A DNA stretch of 64,000 bases from Sitta carolinensis (lineage: Eukaryota > Chordata > Aves > Passeriformes > Sittidae): positions 10,565,501 to 10,629,500 of the forward strand of contig CM063290.1 in the NCBI GenBank assembly GCA_032173965.1. Reading direction: 5' to 3'. Under the pieces are notes generated by a model. That model worked only from the letters and a program-made list of their open reading frames with translations. It made no database searches and was not told the origin of the DNA. Every line of letters starts with the position of its first letter. The stretch's first letter is position 1. Positions 49,381-62,225 of this stretch are shown piece by piece. Both the position numbers and the translations under genes were made by a program.

Positions 49381-52014
49381 TGGAAAAGTCTATCTCTTTT
49401 GGTGTAAGCTTGTTGTTTCATCTGAATTCATCTAGGACACATCAGAGTGTATCTTTATAAAGAGCTGAATTTGGTGGCTGATGTTTTGAAAGAGTGAACC
49501 TCTAATCCTGAGCCCCTAAAGTCAAACTCCAGGTAGGATTTCTAGACCTGTCAGTGTGGGGATGTCCTCAGCCTGCATTTAGCCAAATCTGAGACTCCAG
49601 ATGGAGCTGTGGCTCTAGGACTTTTCCCAAAGGAGACTTGGGAAATATCAGAGGCAACGCCAGGCCAGCTCCAGTCCTGTATAAAAGTGGGAGCTCATCT
49701 TTCTGCTCCCCAGCCGTTTCTATTCTCAGGCTGGTGATTTGTTTTGTGTTGAGTTTTTTTGACATTTGTAAATATCCCAGAATTTGGTGCATGCACATAA
49801 ACCCAAGGAAAAAGAAATCTCATGTGAGGGAAACCCACTTCTTTCCCTTATTTTTTCCCTCCCATCACTCTATCACCATGTTGATGTGAGCAGGTGCATG
49901 GACATAGTGCTACAATGGCTTCCTGCACCAGATGCAACTGTCAACCAGTCCAGGGTGACACAGCCACATCATCCCTTCTCCCTCTGTTGATTTTCAGAAT
50001 GGATCATCTTTGTTACCTTTTGCATTTCACTGCTACTAAACCTGCAGCAATTGCAGGAAGCTGTTTGGCATTATTCTGTTTGAGACCTGTAGGAAGAGTA
50101 GGTTTGTACTTCCTACATGGTTTGAAGGCAAGGGTGCCAGGCTGGGTATGCACTGAACATCCCACTATGTTTTTTTTAACTCCTTTCCTTGCTGGTGGAT
50201 GCTTCCACAGAAGGTACTATGGCAGGCTTTAAACCAATTTATTGTTCCTTTATTTACAATGAAATTAGTTAACTTGTTTTATGTAAACTCTCCATGAGAT
50301 TGTTTACTTTGGCACAGGGATCCATGTGCTTTGAGAGATGAAAGGAATTTAGCTACCAGGAGTTTGTTGAGTTTAGTTTGTTGCAATTGCAAAACAGATG
50401 GTGGAGGGGAAAATGTATATGTGGCGAGGCTTTAGGACAGGATTTGGTTAATGCTTGCTGCCTCTGTAGTTTTCTTTGTTGTTTTCTGGCTGAAGCAGGA
50501 TGGGTTTCCATCACAGGGAGAAGAAGGACAACACATAAGAACTGATAGGCATTTTGCATACAGGGAAAAATAAATATCATTTGGACTTGAGCTGTCGTTT
50601 TGTGTGCATCTTTGCCAAGGTGGCACTCACAGTTTCTAGAGCTGGTGGACGTACAGAAGCACCATGAGTGCCTCTTACATTGACTTGGCTCTGCTCTCTG
50701 GAGCCCCGTGGGCCTCAGCAGACTACTGAGGCATCTGTGATAGCATTGCTGTGCTGCTGCAGAGCAAAAGGAGTGAAATCTTCATGAGAAGTGTGCCCCA
50801 GAGCAGGCTGGGGTGAGGTGAGGGCATCCCCATGACACTGGGGTGTCCTTTCAGTTAATGCATTTAGGTGGAGCTCTCTGCTGAAGTGAGAAAAGCCAGC
50901 TGTCCTCAGTGGAAAACTGAAGCAGAGAGTAGAGGAGGCAGGACCTATTCAGAGTCCCACAGAGGGTGCCCGAAGGAGAATGAGGGTGGATCCCAGCTCT
51001 GCCCAGCCAACTGGGGCCATTTGAGCCTTGTGTCAGGCGGATCATTTTGGAACAGACCAGACTCCCCCTGTTCCAAGGGCCAAATTAGTGCCAAGTTGCA
51101 CGGGAGGCTTGTAAGGCTCTGCCATGTCCATTTGTGGTGGGTTATGCATGCTGGGTTGTAGGATGTTTGGAGAAGTGTCACTTTCCACTGTACTTCCTTA
51201 CTGAAAGGTTGTCTGGTCTTCTGGCCCTGCCACTCCGCTTTATATATTTGGGAGGCTTGGCCAAAATCCTCTCAAGCTTTCATGTCTTGTCTTTAGGTTC
51301 GTTATGAGTAGCAAGCAACTCCCTCTTTGCAAGATCCTCACAGGAAGGATCCTGGAGTGATCAGCCCTAATCAAACTTGGCACTAGCTCAGGGCAAGATC
51401 ATGTTTCCCTGCATTCCTCCATGGATGTGGCAGGCAAAGAATGTGTCATCGTGTCTGATGACCTTGCCTGCAGTGCAAAGTGCCAAGAATGCCCCATGTT
51501 TTCTCAGGGTGGGGTGCTGCCCACCACCAATGGCCAGTGAAGCCTGATGATGGGCTGAGTGTGCATTGGGATTGCTGGGCATTTGCTGGTGGGCTTGGTG
51601 GGGGAGGAGCCCACATGCCACCACCTGGTTATTTTGGGCAATGGGCTGAGCTGGGTCTTTCACAGCTTTATCCAATGTTCTGCCACTACAGAAACATTTC
51701 TCAGACATTAACGCTTTGCCCATCTAGGTGTCATGTTTCTGAGAGACCTCTATGCTCCCCAGCATGAGCCCAGTGAATATGCTTTTACCCTTCTTCAAAC
51801 CTCAGAGCTGAAGGGCAGTGGTTAAAGGTGCTTGAGCATTTTGCAAGCCTTCACTGACAGAGGATGGCTGTCTTGCATGTCAAAGAGTTTTCTGTCTGCT
51901 CATTGACCCCTTTTTTACCAAGACTAGATGGATTTTGGTTTACATTTGGGCAGATGTTGCTGAGGCAAGTGGGGACTTTATTAGCAACCATTTAACCCTT
52001 GTCCCTTTTAGATT
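49381..52014. other. non-coding stretch
   Basis: No gene recognised. Short frames of up to 112 codons lie on both strands. A weak resemblance to an inverted MIR around 50.93-50.99 kb was judged too poor to list. Confidence 0.45.
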
Positions 52015-52155
52015 TTTATGAGCTTGAGAAGTCTTACAACCCTCCAATTTCACTATGAAAAAGTTGAGGCATAATGAGTTGCAGTGGTTTGTCGTAAACA
52101 AGTGAACTAGAATAGCTCTTGAAATTCAAATTTCTTCTTAATCAGCCAGATTCTT
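52015..52155 (-). repeat. MIR-like SINE fragment, inverted
   Basis: The plus strand reads as the reverse complement of a MIR. 'aatttcactatgaaaaagtt' then 'gaggcataatgagttgcagt', 'ggtttgtcgtaaacaagtga' and 'tagaatagctcttgaaattc' follow the order ccattttacagatgaggaaa, ctgaggcacagagaggt, tgacttgcccaaggtcacac and cagagctgggaatagaac. Substitutions are many, so the copy is ancient. Confidence 0.5.
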
Positions 52156-53107
52156 GATAAGAATGTCCTTCTGTTTCTGGTAGTAGAGCCTGCTGGCACC
52201 TGTGTGAAGAAAGAGGGCATCTTTCCTAAATGGGAATTACCAGGAGCATGCAATCTTGCCTCTGCTAGTGTGCCCAAAATGAATAAAGAGATGGTTGGAG
52301 CAGGAACAAACCATTCTTAAGGATGAACCTGCAATGGAGAATAATGAAATTCAGAGTCTTCCTTGAGCAAGATGACTTCTGTCATATGTGCTGTAGCATC
52401 TCAGTACCCTGTTGCAGGGTGTGCCTGCAAGGTGAAATGTAGCCCCCAGATGTCACCTTGGAGCAGTGCTCTCCGGGATAGGCAGGATTTTGCCTGACTT
52501 TGTGTGTAGCTGGGGCTGCCAACACCTGCACAAAGCAAAGCAGAACAGACCTGAAGAGCAGCACTGGGTACCTGTTGGACCATGGCAGGGTGCATGGCCA
52601 GGTGAAGGTGTGAGCAGCAGCAGCACTGAAGGTGAAAATGGCGCAGGGTTTCCTACTGGGGTCCAGCCCTGCATATCTTTTCCCTCATGCTGTGTTAGAG
52701 CCTAAACTTTATCATAATTGTCCACCTGGATCATTTACAGAGTAAGCCCTGCAGCCAGCCGTGGGAAGCACAGATGTATGGCACCATGCAGCATGGCCAG
52801 GGATGGCCTGGCCTGCTCAGTGGTCCTGCCTGGAGTCCCATGCTCTTCCTAAACTCTATTTGCAATGCAGATAAACTGTAAAGGAGGGGGAGTATGTGTA
52901 AGACAAGGGAGGTACACCAGTGTGTCTGCATTTTCCTGCATCTTTGGAGGCTTTTCAATGAAAGACAAAATAGTTGCATGGCCCTTGGTGTTATGGGTTT
53001 GCAGTTTCCCCTCTTGAAACCTTAAGATGTGGGCCCCAGACCTGTGTTGGCAGACCCTGCACAGACAGCTAAGGACAACCATCCCTGTCAAGTTTTAGGG
53101 CTAGATA
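52156..53107. other. non-coding stretch
   Basis: No gene recognised. Overlapping minus-strand frames of 60-82 codons at 52.38-53.09 kb have no recognisable domain. Confidence 0.45.
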
Positions 53108-53121
53108 CCTTATAAAAGGCC
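53108..53121 (+). promoter_or_regulatory. TATA-like box
   Basis: CCTTATAAAAGGCC at this position contains TATAAAAGG, a strong match to the vertebrate TATA element. A start about 30 bp downstream would fall near 53140, close to a 66-codon open frame (53137-53337) with no recognised domain. It could be a retroviral-type promoter remnant or chance. No CpG island accompanies it. Confidence 0.25.
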
Positions 53122-53994
53122 AAAGCAGGATAGCTCGTGGGTGGAGTAGAGCTGGAAGGAGAAAGTGACAGTGTAGTGGAAAATCAGGAATTGCACCATG
53201 CAACCAGTCTAATCAGGACCCTAAGGGAGAAAGTTTCCAGGTGTTGTGGAAGGAGCTGTGCACACCTTTACGGGGAGGTGTTTGGCAAAGGGCTAATTCT
53301 CAAAGTTTTGATGCATGACCCCTCACTTAACCACTGATTAGTGAGTGCTGCAGGACACCACCACTGACTGCAGTTCATGGGAAGAGACAGTTAGAAAGGA
53401 AGTAAAAGGTAGTCTGTAGGAAAGGAGAAAATTTCAGAAATCCCTGACATGTCCTTGCCTTGGCTGGCCTTTTCAGACCTTGTATACTCTCTGGCCTGCC
53501 CTTTTGGCTACAGTGCCTGTTGCGGTACCATTGCTGGTGTGTACACTTTGGGGACTCCTGTGGTAGGACAGGGCAGGAAGATTATTGGGAAGGGTAGAGG
53601 AGGACAAATGCACCGGGGAGGGTAGGTTGGTAAGAGAAGGGCTGTGGGTCCTACATAGATTGAAGCTGAAAACTACTTTATCATCTGGCTGAGCAAGAGT
53701 GTCTGAGGCAGAGGGGATCTGTGTGATGAACGGGAAGGAGAGGTGCCTGCATGTGTGCATAAGGAAGTACCTGCAGGAATAAAGGAATGTTTCCCTGAAT
53801 TTCTCTTTTAGCACCTGAGGGCCCTTCCCAGGATGCCCTTGCTGAAATTGCTATTTGATTTCCAGGGCAAATGCAGCACACATACACAGAGCCTCATCTT
53901 ATTCATGCAATCTCACAATCCTATCAGCACATGGCTCCTCTTCCTTTTGCTAACAGGGAAGGGGGGATGCGGGGGTTGGAATAATGACAGAGCT
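53122..53994. other. non-coding stretch
   Basis: No gene recognised. It contains the 66-codon plus frame downstream of the TATA-like box and a 113-codon minus frame (53473-53814), neither with a known domain. Confidence 0.4.
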
Positions 53995-54085
53995 GATTAT
54001 AATTAATATTTTTTTATGTATGAAGAGTGAAAGGCCTGCCCAAGTCCCCCAGCTGAGCACAAGCCAAAGTGCTAAATCCCTGTAG
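53995..54085 (-). repeat. possible MIR-like SINE fragment, inverted
   Basis: 'gaagagtgaaaggcctgccc' then 'aagtcccccagctgagcaca' and 'aagtgctaaatccctg' resemble the inverted MIR core (agaggtgaagtgacttgccc, then aaggtcacccagc, then agctgggaatagaacc). It is short and diverged. Confidence 0.4.
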
Positions 54086-57000
54086 GGGTGTGTTTTATTA
54101 CTGATGCTCTGCATGTCGAGGCTGGTCGCAGGGTCTGATACTGTGTGTGTGGAATTTTTGTGGCTATTTTCTATTGTGCCAATGAAAAAAAAGGATCCCA
54201 TCTGTATAATAAAAAGGAAACTTGAAGGTTTCCACTCCTACAGGGAGGTGAATGCTTACAGCATTAGAGTTTTTAGTAAGGATTTTACCTTCACATGACT
54301 TTCCTGTATGATCACATTCTCAGTGGCCCTTCCACAAAAGGTTTTGGCTACTCCTTGGTTAGGCTGGTCTGTAGCTGGTTTCTTTTACAGTCTCGTAATT
54401 CTTAACTGGGCAGCCTGTGCTGGGTTTCATTCATCCCTCCCTGACTGTTCCTCTTTCAGGAACAGGCCTCTGCCAGAATGATGGGGACAGGGAGGCACTG
54501 ATGGCTTCCTGGTTCTCTTTTGACCAGCAGAGTGATCTCAAACAGGTTGTTTGCTCCTCAGGACTCTGCTTTTCCTGTGTGCCTGATGTCACACACATAT
54601 TGAAGGCTGAGCTGGGTATGGAAGTTGCCTTAGCCAGGCTGTCTACATAGTGTAGTGGTAGTCAGGGAGCTGCACTTCCCAAATCATCCAAAGCTACATC
54701 CTGCAAGTACTGATCACTTCAGAGGGCTGAAAGAAACCCTCAGCATGCACCAAATGGACAGGAGAAAGTAGTTCCCTATGTGACCCCTTAGAGGTACCTT
54801 TAACTGGGAGTAGTAGCAACTGACTGCAATCCTGCAAGCTTTCAAAGATCATCCTGAGCCTTTTGGATGTCAAAATGTGGAGAGCTCCAGGAGTGTTGGC
54901 AGCCTGGTTTGCCTTTGTAACTGTGCAGCCCTTGGTCGCTTAAAGCAGATGTCAGCCACGAGAGTACATGTGTCAGTCCCAAGAGAGAGAGGCTGCCTGG
55001 ACACAGTTCCCAGGAGCTCTCAGACATCCCTTCTCTCTGTCCCCCTCACTAACGAGGGGTGTGCTGTCCCTGCTGTAGCTGGGTCTCTCTTGCCACCATA
55101 GCAGGGGGAGAGCATGCTGGGACACAGGGTGGCAGCTCACAGCTTCTGCACCCAGCTTCAGACTTGTCTCAGGTAAAGAAGAGGATGTTTCCCTGTGAGG
55201 TGGCTCACCATCTTTCCCTTTCTGTCAGCAGAAATTCCACCAGGAACAGGCTGAACCACCCCAGCCTTGGTGGCTGCTCCTACCGTTGCAGGATGGGTAT
55301 CGCTTCAACTCCCACACAGCTGGCCCATGTACTGCTGTTGATCAGCCTCCTCCTTTTTGCTCTTTTGGCAATGATGTGGACAAAAACAGCCTATAAATCT
55401 GTTCAGATTGTGAGCTTCAGTGCCTGACCCTGCATCTTCAGTCTGTCTGTACTTGTAACACCTGCAACTCCAACACCCTGCCATCCAGGGGTGAAATGCT
55501 TTGGGCTTTGAACTTTGCTCCCCAAAAATACATTCAGCTGTTTGACAGAGGTCTGAGGTTTTCTCTGAAACTTCATGATTATTTTCACTGGATTTTTTGA
55601 CCTTCCAAATCCTATTTTTTTTCTCCTCTCCCCCAGAAGAGCATACTCAGCAGCTAAAAGAGAAAGCTGGCTGGAGCATGCAGTCTGTGAGCAGTGTAGG
55701 AGCTGCTGGGAGAGAGGAAGGGCAGCAGGAGGGCTGTGATAGAACACGTGGGTTCTGAGGGTTCTTGCCCTCAATTAGCCTGTGTGGCCATCACTGTTGA
55801 AACAAAAGCACAGCAGGTCTCCAAGGAGTGCTCTCGTGGGTCCTTGCTGAACTTATAAGCTGGGACCACAGTATAACTTAATTTCCTGAAATGTCAAGTG
55901 GCTTTAACTGGCTGCCTGCTCTATTGGTGTTGGTTTTGGGTTTTTTTAATGAACACATTGTACTTCCATTTCCTGCAAAAAAAATATTCCTATCAGTGTT
56001 TGATGATTGCTTAATAAGAGAAATCAGTATACACATGGAAAGTTCACATATTGCAGATAAATATAACAACTATAAGCTTTCTTTGGGTTGCCAGGGCTTA
56101 GTGTTTTTTTTTTTTGGTTGTGGCTTGATTTATTTGTATTTTTATGGTTCCAGCTAAGAACATTGATCTGAAGCTGTATCCTGAAAAGCTGAGACCATTG
56201 GTGAGCTGTAGGAGGCCTTCAGCAACCACCAGCTTTACTCCAGAAGGAAAAGGTAGAATTTCCTGGATGAGCAAGCTGGGAGAACGTCTATCAAATTGGG
56301 AAAGGTAACAATGTCAAGGACAAAACTGTCATGTTTTTACTACCTCTCCTGTGATAGACTGTGGGTTTTGTTTGAGTTTTGCCAGAGAAAAGGGCTTATA
56401 TAATTTTATTGTAGGTGTGAACTTTTAGGAAGGTGACTATAAGGTTTGCAGGCAAGCCTGGAGGGTCCCAAAGGGATTTGTTCTTATTTTTTTATATCTC
56501 TGTTTCTAGACAAGCCTATCATTGCATAGGTGTGATTTCTGAGTCCTGTTACCTCTTTATGCAAAATCAGTCTTTTATAATTGTTGTGTGAGCTAACATC
56601 CTTTTAGACCTGGAGATACTGCATTTATACGGAATCTGATGGAAAATTTATAAAGCCTTTTCTTCATGTTAATTTTGATTACTCACTCTAATACTCCTCT
56701 GTCTGGAGCTTTCTCACTTCAAAATGCTCTGCAGTCTGTCAGCTAACTGCACAGCCCAGGAAAATGGGAGGTAAATAAAACTCCCTGCCATTCATAAGGC
56801 TTTTGCATTTTTCCTAAGTCTCTCTGAGTGTGGTGTTGAGCAGGGAGCCACAGAGAGCCACCCATTGGGAAATATTTGGCAGAGGGACTGACTGACAATT
56901 TAGACAGTCTGAACACAAGCCTGAAAGGAAAATCTTGTGTTGTGACTGTTTGCTTTCCAAATGTCTCTTGCAATTTGCATCCTCTCCCAGCTCTGTTTCA

Positions 57001-59859
57001 TGGTTCTCATCTCCTTTCCTTGCACAAGACCATGGTTTCCCAGGCTCTGGGGGAGAAAAGAACTAGCCAGCAACTGTAATGGAAACCCTTGCCTGATTAG
57101 GTGACAAGAACTTATTGAAAATAATGCAACTTCTATGCTACTTCCTATATTTTAGAGCCCAAGGGCCAGTAAGAGAGAAATTTGAAAAGCGAAAATAAAA
57201 AATCAAAACATAATGAGCTTTTTAATCCTTAAATGATAATTAGCCTTAGTCTGGAGCTGAGGAGTGTGCCAGCTTTTCTGAGAAGGAGCAAAGCACATTT
57301 TCTCACCACACCACAGACACAAACATATTCTTTTTTTCAGCTCCTTCCCATCTCAGTGCCTTGTATCTCCCATATGCAGGAGTATCATCTGATTACACAG
57401 TAATGTCTTGGTTCCCTAAATATTGGAGAATGTTAAGACCCTGAGGTAAGCGAACCTTGGAGTAAGGTACTGCCTGTTGCAGAGGGAAGATTTGTTCATT
57501 TTTTGTCGTTGGGTCCTGGTGTCATCCCTTTGTGTGCATGTATGCACGCTCCTGGATGTAGAAAGCACTAATGTCTAACCACATTCCACAGAAGGCAATT
57601 TGAGATGATTAAAAAGAATGTACTATTTACTTATTTTAAGGAGTGCAATTGCAAGCAGGCACTTGTAGCATGGCAAAGTTTAGGGAAGGGGTTATGAATG
57701 AAAAAATATCAGTCAAACCCCAGAATTTTGTGTATAGTCATGTGACTGTTTTGCAGTTGTCCTCTGGCTGTTCAGAGCCTTTTTGACTCAAGGGGAGACT
57801 CTTTTTATTGTCATAGAGGGTGAAAGGTGCAGTGACTGATGGTTTTGTGCCTGGTCAATGTGAAGGCAATGGGTTGTAAACCCATGTACTTCCTTACTAA
57901 TATGGCAAACACTTTGCATTAATCTGGCCACTCTCACTACCCATATTTCTGTTACAACTTTGCTATGGGCTACCCAAACCAAGAAAGAGAGAAGTTTTGC
58001 CCTTCACAGATAAACCATTTCCTTGGGGGTTCAGCCCCACTGGCATCCTCTGCCCCAAATGAGCCGGAAGCAGCTCTTGGTGGGAGAAGCTGAGGTCACC
58101 CACAAGCATTGCAAGAGGCTCCCCTGTCTCCTCACCCCAAGGGGCTGAGATATTTAGACAGCTGCCTCACTATGAATGGGACTCTCTGGCAAAAGAATTA
58201 AGCGAAGATTAAAATCAGTTTAAGCTGTTAAATGTGTGCTTTGCACAGCATTTAGCAACTAAAAGGCTAATTATCTTTGAACTTATGCACGTGGTTTTAG
58301 ATGTGATCCACAGAAGTTGCTATTTTTTTCTTTTGTCTACAAGGAGCTGAAAATCAGGATAAAAATGAGATGCTGGTGTCAGTAAGGGCACAGCTTTGTG
58401 AGTAGGCTGGAGGCAGTGCCTGGTGCAGGGCACATACTGAATGAGAATAGGTTAAAAAAATACTTTAACACTTGTCGTTTAAACTCTCTTGTTTAATGGA
58501 AGTTCATGCTCTTGATTAAGGAAGTGCAAGTGTGTATGAAGGTAGGAAAATGAGACTGCTCTGAGAGAAAGCCCAAGCTCCTAGCTGGAGGGAAAATTTA
58601 CTCTGGATGTTGATGTTTGCAGGGCACAGAGAGTGAAATCTGGGAGGTGAAGAGCATTGCAAGACCTACACAGGTCAGTGCAGAGCAAATCAGATTGAGT
58701 TTTAGAAAGTTCTGCTGGGAGATAAGGAGAAATTTGATGCTGAGTTGCAATAAAATAGGGAGAGGTGCTCCATGCCCCTGTGCAGCCGGAGTGCTTTGGA
58801 AAGCTGCTCAAGATAGCCATGTCAATGAAAATACAGACTATGGGAGGAGGTAACATGGTTAATAAAATGTTGGTGCCGTTTAAAAACCCTTTAGGGAAGT
58901 AAGTATGCATTGCCAAATGGTGATCAAAAATTCTGGATCTTCCCATCCAGTTCGAGCCAAATCATGACATAAGACAAACTTTTTTCCGTTTATTTGTTTG
59001 GGTTTTTTTAACATTTAGATTACCCTTACATTGTATTTCAAGCTTCTTTCTTAACCATAAAGCAGTTGTTACAGAAATGGGTCCAGGGATCAAAAGTGAA
59101 TTCTTCAAACAGCCATTGAAGGAGGGCTGGTTGAAAGCCTTTTCTTGCATGGCCTTTCACACAGTTGAAGTCCTTCTTGCTCCCTGTAACCAGCTCTCCC
59201 TTTGCCTAAACACCCAGCTCATCTGTTTGCTGGAGATGGTGTTTCTCAAATCTTTTTACCCTGGACTCTGTGATCTGTCCACATCTTTCTTGAAGGGTGA
59301 GTGAGGCTACAGGCAACCTACCTTACCTGTGCAGAGCTTACCTGTGCTGAGCAGGCAGGAAGAATGCCTTTACAAGCAGAGTATCTTGCACTGATTTTTA
59401 TTAAATTAAACCTCTTCACCCCCAATTTTCACAAATTATCATGATGATTTTGAATTTTTATCTGCTCTTCCATATAATGTTAGCTCATCTTAGCTTTTTT
59501 ATTTTTTGCCTGCAGAAGTCACATACATATTGTCAATTAATTAATGTGATTTTCTTTATGAAACTGTTGAATGGAACTAATTTCCAGGATCAAGGCTGTC
59601 AAGCAGAACACCCAAGATGATGTGACTTATGAAATGCTTATCAGGTGTACCAGCTACAACACTTCTGCTCAGTTTACAAGATTAATAGTTACTTTTCTCC
59701 TATTCTTTCTGTTTCATGAAAGTATCTCATGGGGAAAAAAAAAAAGTTGGTAGAAAGTAGTTAAAGAGCTCTCTTGGGTCCAGAGTTGAGACAATCTGAC
59801 ATCAGCTCAGACCTTCTGATATGTATAAGTAGAGTCTCAGCCAGACCTGTCACAACCCT
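54086..59859. other. non-coding stretch
   Basis: No gene recognised in 5.8 kb. The longest frames are 122-123 codons (55059-55427 plus, 55403-55774 minus, overlapping antisense) and 121 codons (58581-58946 minus). The 55059 frame ends in a hydrophobic segment, but no family is recognised. Short T-runs lie at about 56105-56116 and 58323-58329. Confidence 0.45.
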
Positions 59860-59945
59860 CTGCAGCTTGCCATACCTCTGTTTTGTCACATGTAAGGTGT
59901 GGATCAATAGAGTTAGTTCTGTTAGCAGTGGTGAAGGTTCCTGCA
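59860..59945 (+). repeat. possible MIR-like SINE fragment
   Basis: 'gcagcttgccatacctctgt' then 'tttgtcacatgtaaggtgtg' and 'gatcaatagagttagttctg' resemble the MIR segment running ctctgtgcctcagttttccc, atctgtaaaatgggg, ataatag. Only the core is visible. Confidence 0.4.
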
Positions 59946-60567
59946 TTGATGTCAAAGGACCAATGCAATGAAAAGGCCAGATTCAAGAAAATATCAACAA
60001 GAACTTTTTTTGCTTCAGTGACGGGCCAGGCATGAATTGTAGGACCATAAGACTATGAAGTATAAAGTGAAAGGTATGGATTATGCACTTGAGAAACCTA
60101 TTAAGGGTTAGTAACATGCCTTAACAGAAGAAAGATCTCCGTCTCCTGCAGTTTTGATTTGAAGGTATCACAGGAAAACCAATTTCTTCTAGCAATTTAT
60201 CAATGCAAATGGGTTCTAAGGTAATGATGAGAAGATGAATATGTTACCCAGAGTAGAACTGAGCAGCAGTAAAACGTTGGTGTGGCAAGGTTCACAAAAG
60301 GCAGTTTTGAATGACAAACACCAGTTTGGGCAAGAGGGTTTCACTCCAAGCCAGCCAGGAGAGGTTAGAGATCTGCACAGGACGCGTTCCTGAAGACTCC
60401 ACTGCTCTGTCCTTATTTCTGTGGCTCTGCTGGTTGCCTACCACCTCAGAGAGGTGCTGCAGGCACTTTCTAGTGGGTTTATGTCATTGGTCAGAGATAT
60501 CTGTGTATGTAAAGTCAGGGAGAGATCCATACCATCCCTGCACAACTGATGTTTGTAGATGATGGGC
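59946..60567. other. non-coding stretch
   Basis: Nothing recognised. An 83-codon plus frame (60311-60562) ends just before the 5S-derived SINE. Confidence 0.45.
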
Positions 60568-60850
60568 GAGGCAGTGATGTCTCAGGGAGCTACACTGCCT
60601 TGGGCTATAATCTCATAAATTAAGCAGGGTTGGGCCTGTTTGTTTTTGGATGGGGACTTAGAAGGAAAAGTTGATTGCTACAGTCAATTTGACTTGGAAA
60701 TTCAGAAGGTGGTGCTCTTCCCCTAGGTAGCTCAGGCTGACATGCCAGAATGATTAGGCTCACCATAACTCCTAACCCTTTGGAAAAAATGTAAACCCAA
60801 CATCCTCACCTTTCCAGAATGAACATCACGGGACTCCTATTATAACCCCA
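60568..60850 (+). repeat. 5S rRNA-derived SINE (AmnSINE1-like)
   Basis: The head is homologous to 5S rRNA. 'taatctcataaattaagcag' and 'ggttgggcctgtttgttttt' align with the 5S bases TGATCTCGGAAGCTAAGCAG and GGTCGGGCCTGGTTAGTACT, and GGATGGGGAC aligns with GGATGGGAGAC. These cover the 5S internal promoter A box (about 60617-60636) and C box (about 60647-60658), both damaged. Beyond the 5S part, 'attcagaaggtggtgctctt', then 'tttggaaaaaatgtaaaccc', then 'aacatcctcacc' follow the body of 5S-headed SINEs (TTCAG-GGTGGCGCTCTTCC, then TTGGATGAGATGTAAAACC, then GAGGTCCTGACC). Homology both in and beyond the 5S part distinguishes a SINE from a simple 5S pseudogene. Such elements are ancient in amniotes and some copies serve as enhancers. 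The subfamily name is from memory. Confidence 0.75.
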
Positions 60851-61685
60851 AAGTCCCAACCAAATTCCATCTCAAAGCAACCACACCCTGCAGATGCAGA
60901 TCCACCCTGCCCTTCCAGGAGGGTGCAGTAAACTTTGCTTTCCCTGCAGGGTTGCATGGTACCTCCAGCAGAACTGCTGCAGAGCTCAGGACAGACGGCA
61001 GCAGTATTGCTGGGGCAGGCAGCAAATGCCCTCTCAATTTACCTGTGTCAATTTCCCTTTACTGTCCTCACAAAAAAGGGACTGTTTAAATGGGAAGTGT
61101 TTTCCCACCAGTAGGGATTTTGAAAGTCTTGGTGATACCTGGTTTGGGCAATGGCATCCTTGTGCTGAATGTAGCAGCAGCTGGTGCCTCTCTCTGTTTT
61201 GCCTTTGTCTCTTCCTACAGCAGCACAATGCCATGATCTCACGGCACAGGCACACTCTGCTGCCCACTGCCCTCTTAGAGGGACAAAACCCATATTTTTA
61301 GCTGTTTTGCACACCTCTTCATATTCCAGCATGGCTACTTGGGCCAGCTTCTGAAGTGAGGTAGGTTATTTAGCAGCATGTAGGTGTAAAGTGCAGCAAT
61401 TTTCTGTTCTGAGTGGGTGGTAAGGTAGGGGTGCAGCAGGAAGAGCAGAGAGAGGATGGCATTAGATAACATGCTCTCTGTGCTGAGGGCTGCTGGGAAG
61501 GGAGCTCTGGTTACTTTGGCCATGTCTAAAGGTAGATTTGCTCAGTATTTGTTTGTTTTCTAAGCTGTGAATGTGCTTGTGTGCATTCTTCTGTTTTGGT
61601 TTAGCTTAAACCTTTCCTAATCCTGTTAGCAGAGATAAATCGCCCTGGACCACAAGGAAGTGTCTGCACGGGAGTTTGATGAGCT
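60851..61685. other. non-coding stretch
   Basis: No gene recognised. A 135-codon plus frame (60894-61301) overlaps two minus frames and has no recognised domain. Confidence 0.45.
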
Positions 61686-61712
61686 GAATTAATTCTGCGT
61701 GAAATCACGCAG
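61686..61712. repeat. adjacent perfect palindromes
   Basis: GAATTAATTC (61686-61695) is a perfect 10-bp palindrome. It overlaps by one base the inverted repeat CTGCGTGA-AA-TCACGCAG (61695-61712), with perfect 8-bp arms. The second carries a GCGTG core on each strand, a word used by bHLH-PAS factors. It may be a symmetrical dimer-binding site. Confidence 0.8.
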
Positions 61713-62205
61713 GGTGTCCTTGTGTGGGTAAACACAACCCCACGTTCCTTCCAGCATCCTTGGCTTTCCCTGCCATGCTTTCTCTGCCTGCTCTCCCCTC
61801 TTGGTAGGGGAGGTCACATTGAAGCATCTCATGCTCGATTTCCACAGGAAAATAAGCAAATCCCCCTTCACCACCAGAAGGGCAGAGTGAACCCAAACCA
61901 GGCTTTCTGTGTGAAGTCAGTCATGAAAGGCCCCCTGAAGGGCTGTGGGCCAGTAGGACCATGTCCCTGACCTAGTGACATGCAGAAGGAGGGGTTGCTC
62001 CCAGTATTAGCCCCGCTGCTCTGTCCTGGCACAGCACAGTGGGAGAGGCAGCTGGGCTTAGCTCAGGATTAGCATTTTCTTTACCATGCATGTCCTGTCT
62101 TGACAGCATTTATGCAAATTTTTAAATAGAGGAAAAAGCTGTCACGTAAAACAAAAAAATTCATCTGAAGGCCAAATATGTAGGTTGGTTGGCTTCTGTG
62201 TTTTC
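61713..62205. other. non-coding stretch
   Basis: Nothing recognised. Short minus-strand frames at 61689-61896 overlap each other without a domain. Confidence 0.45.
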
Positions 62206-62225
62206 TTTTTTTTTTTTTTTTTTTT
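62206..62225. repeat. poly(T) tract, 20 bases
   Basis: A T-run preceded by TTTTC and followed by CCAATTAAAAATAAGG. No retroposon body was identified. Confidence 0.9.

Noticed and set aside
50920..50995. Inverted MIR fragment
   Set aside because: Only one or two shared words with the family core, and the order is not maintained.
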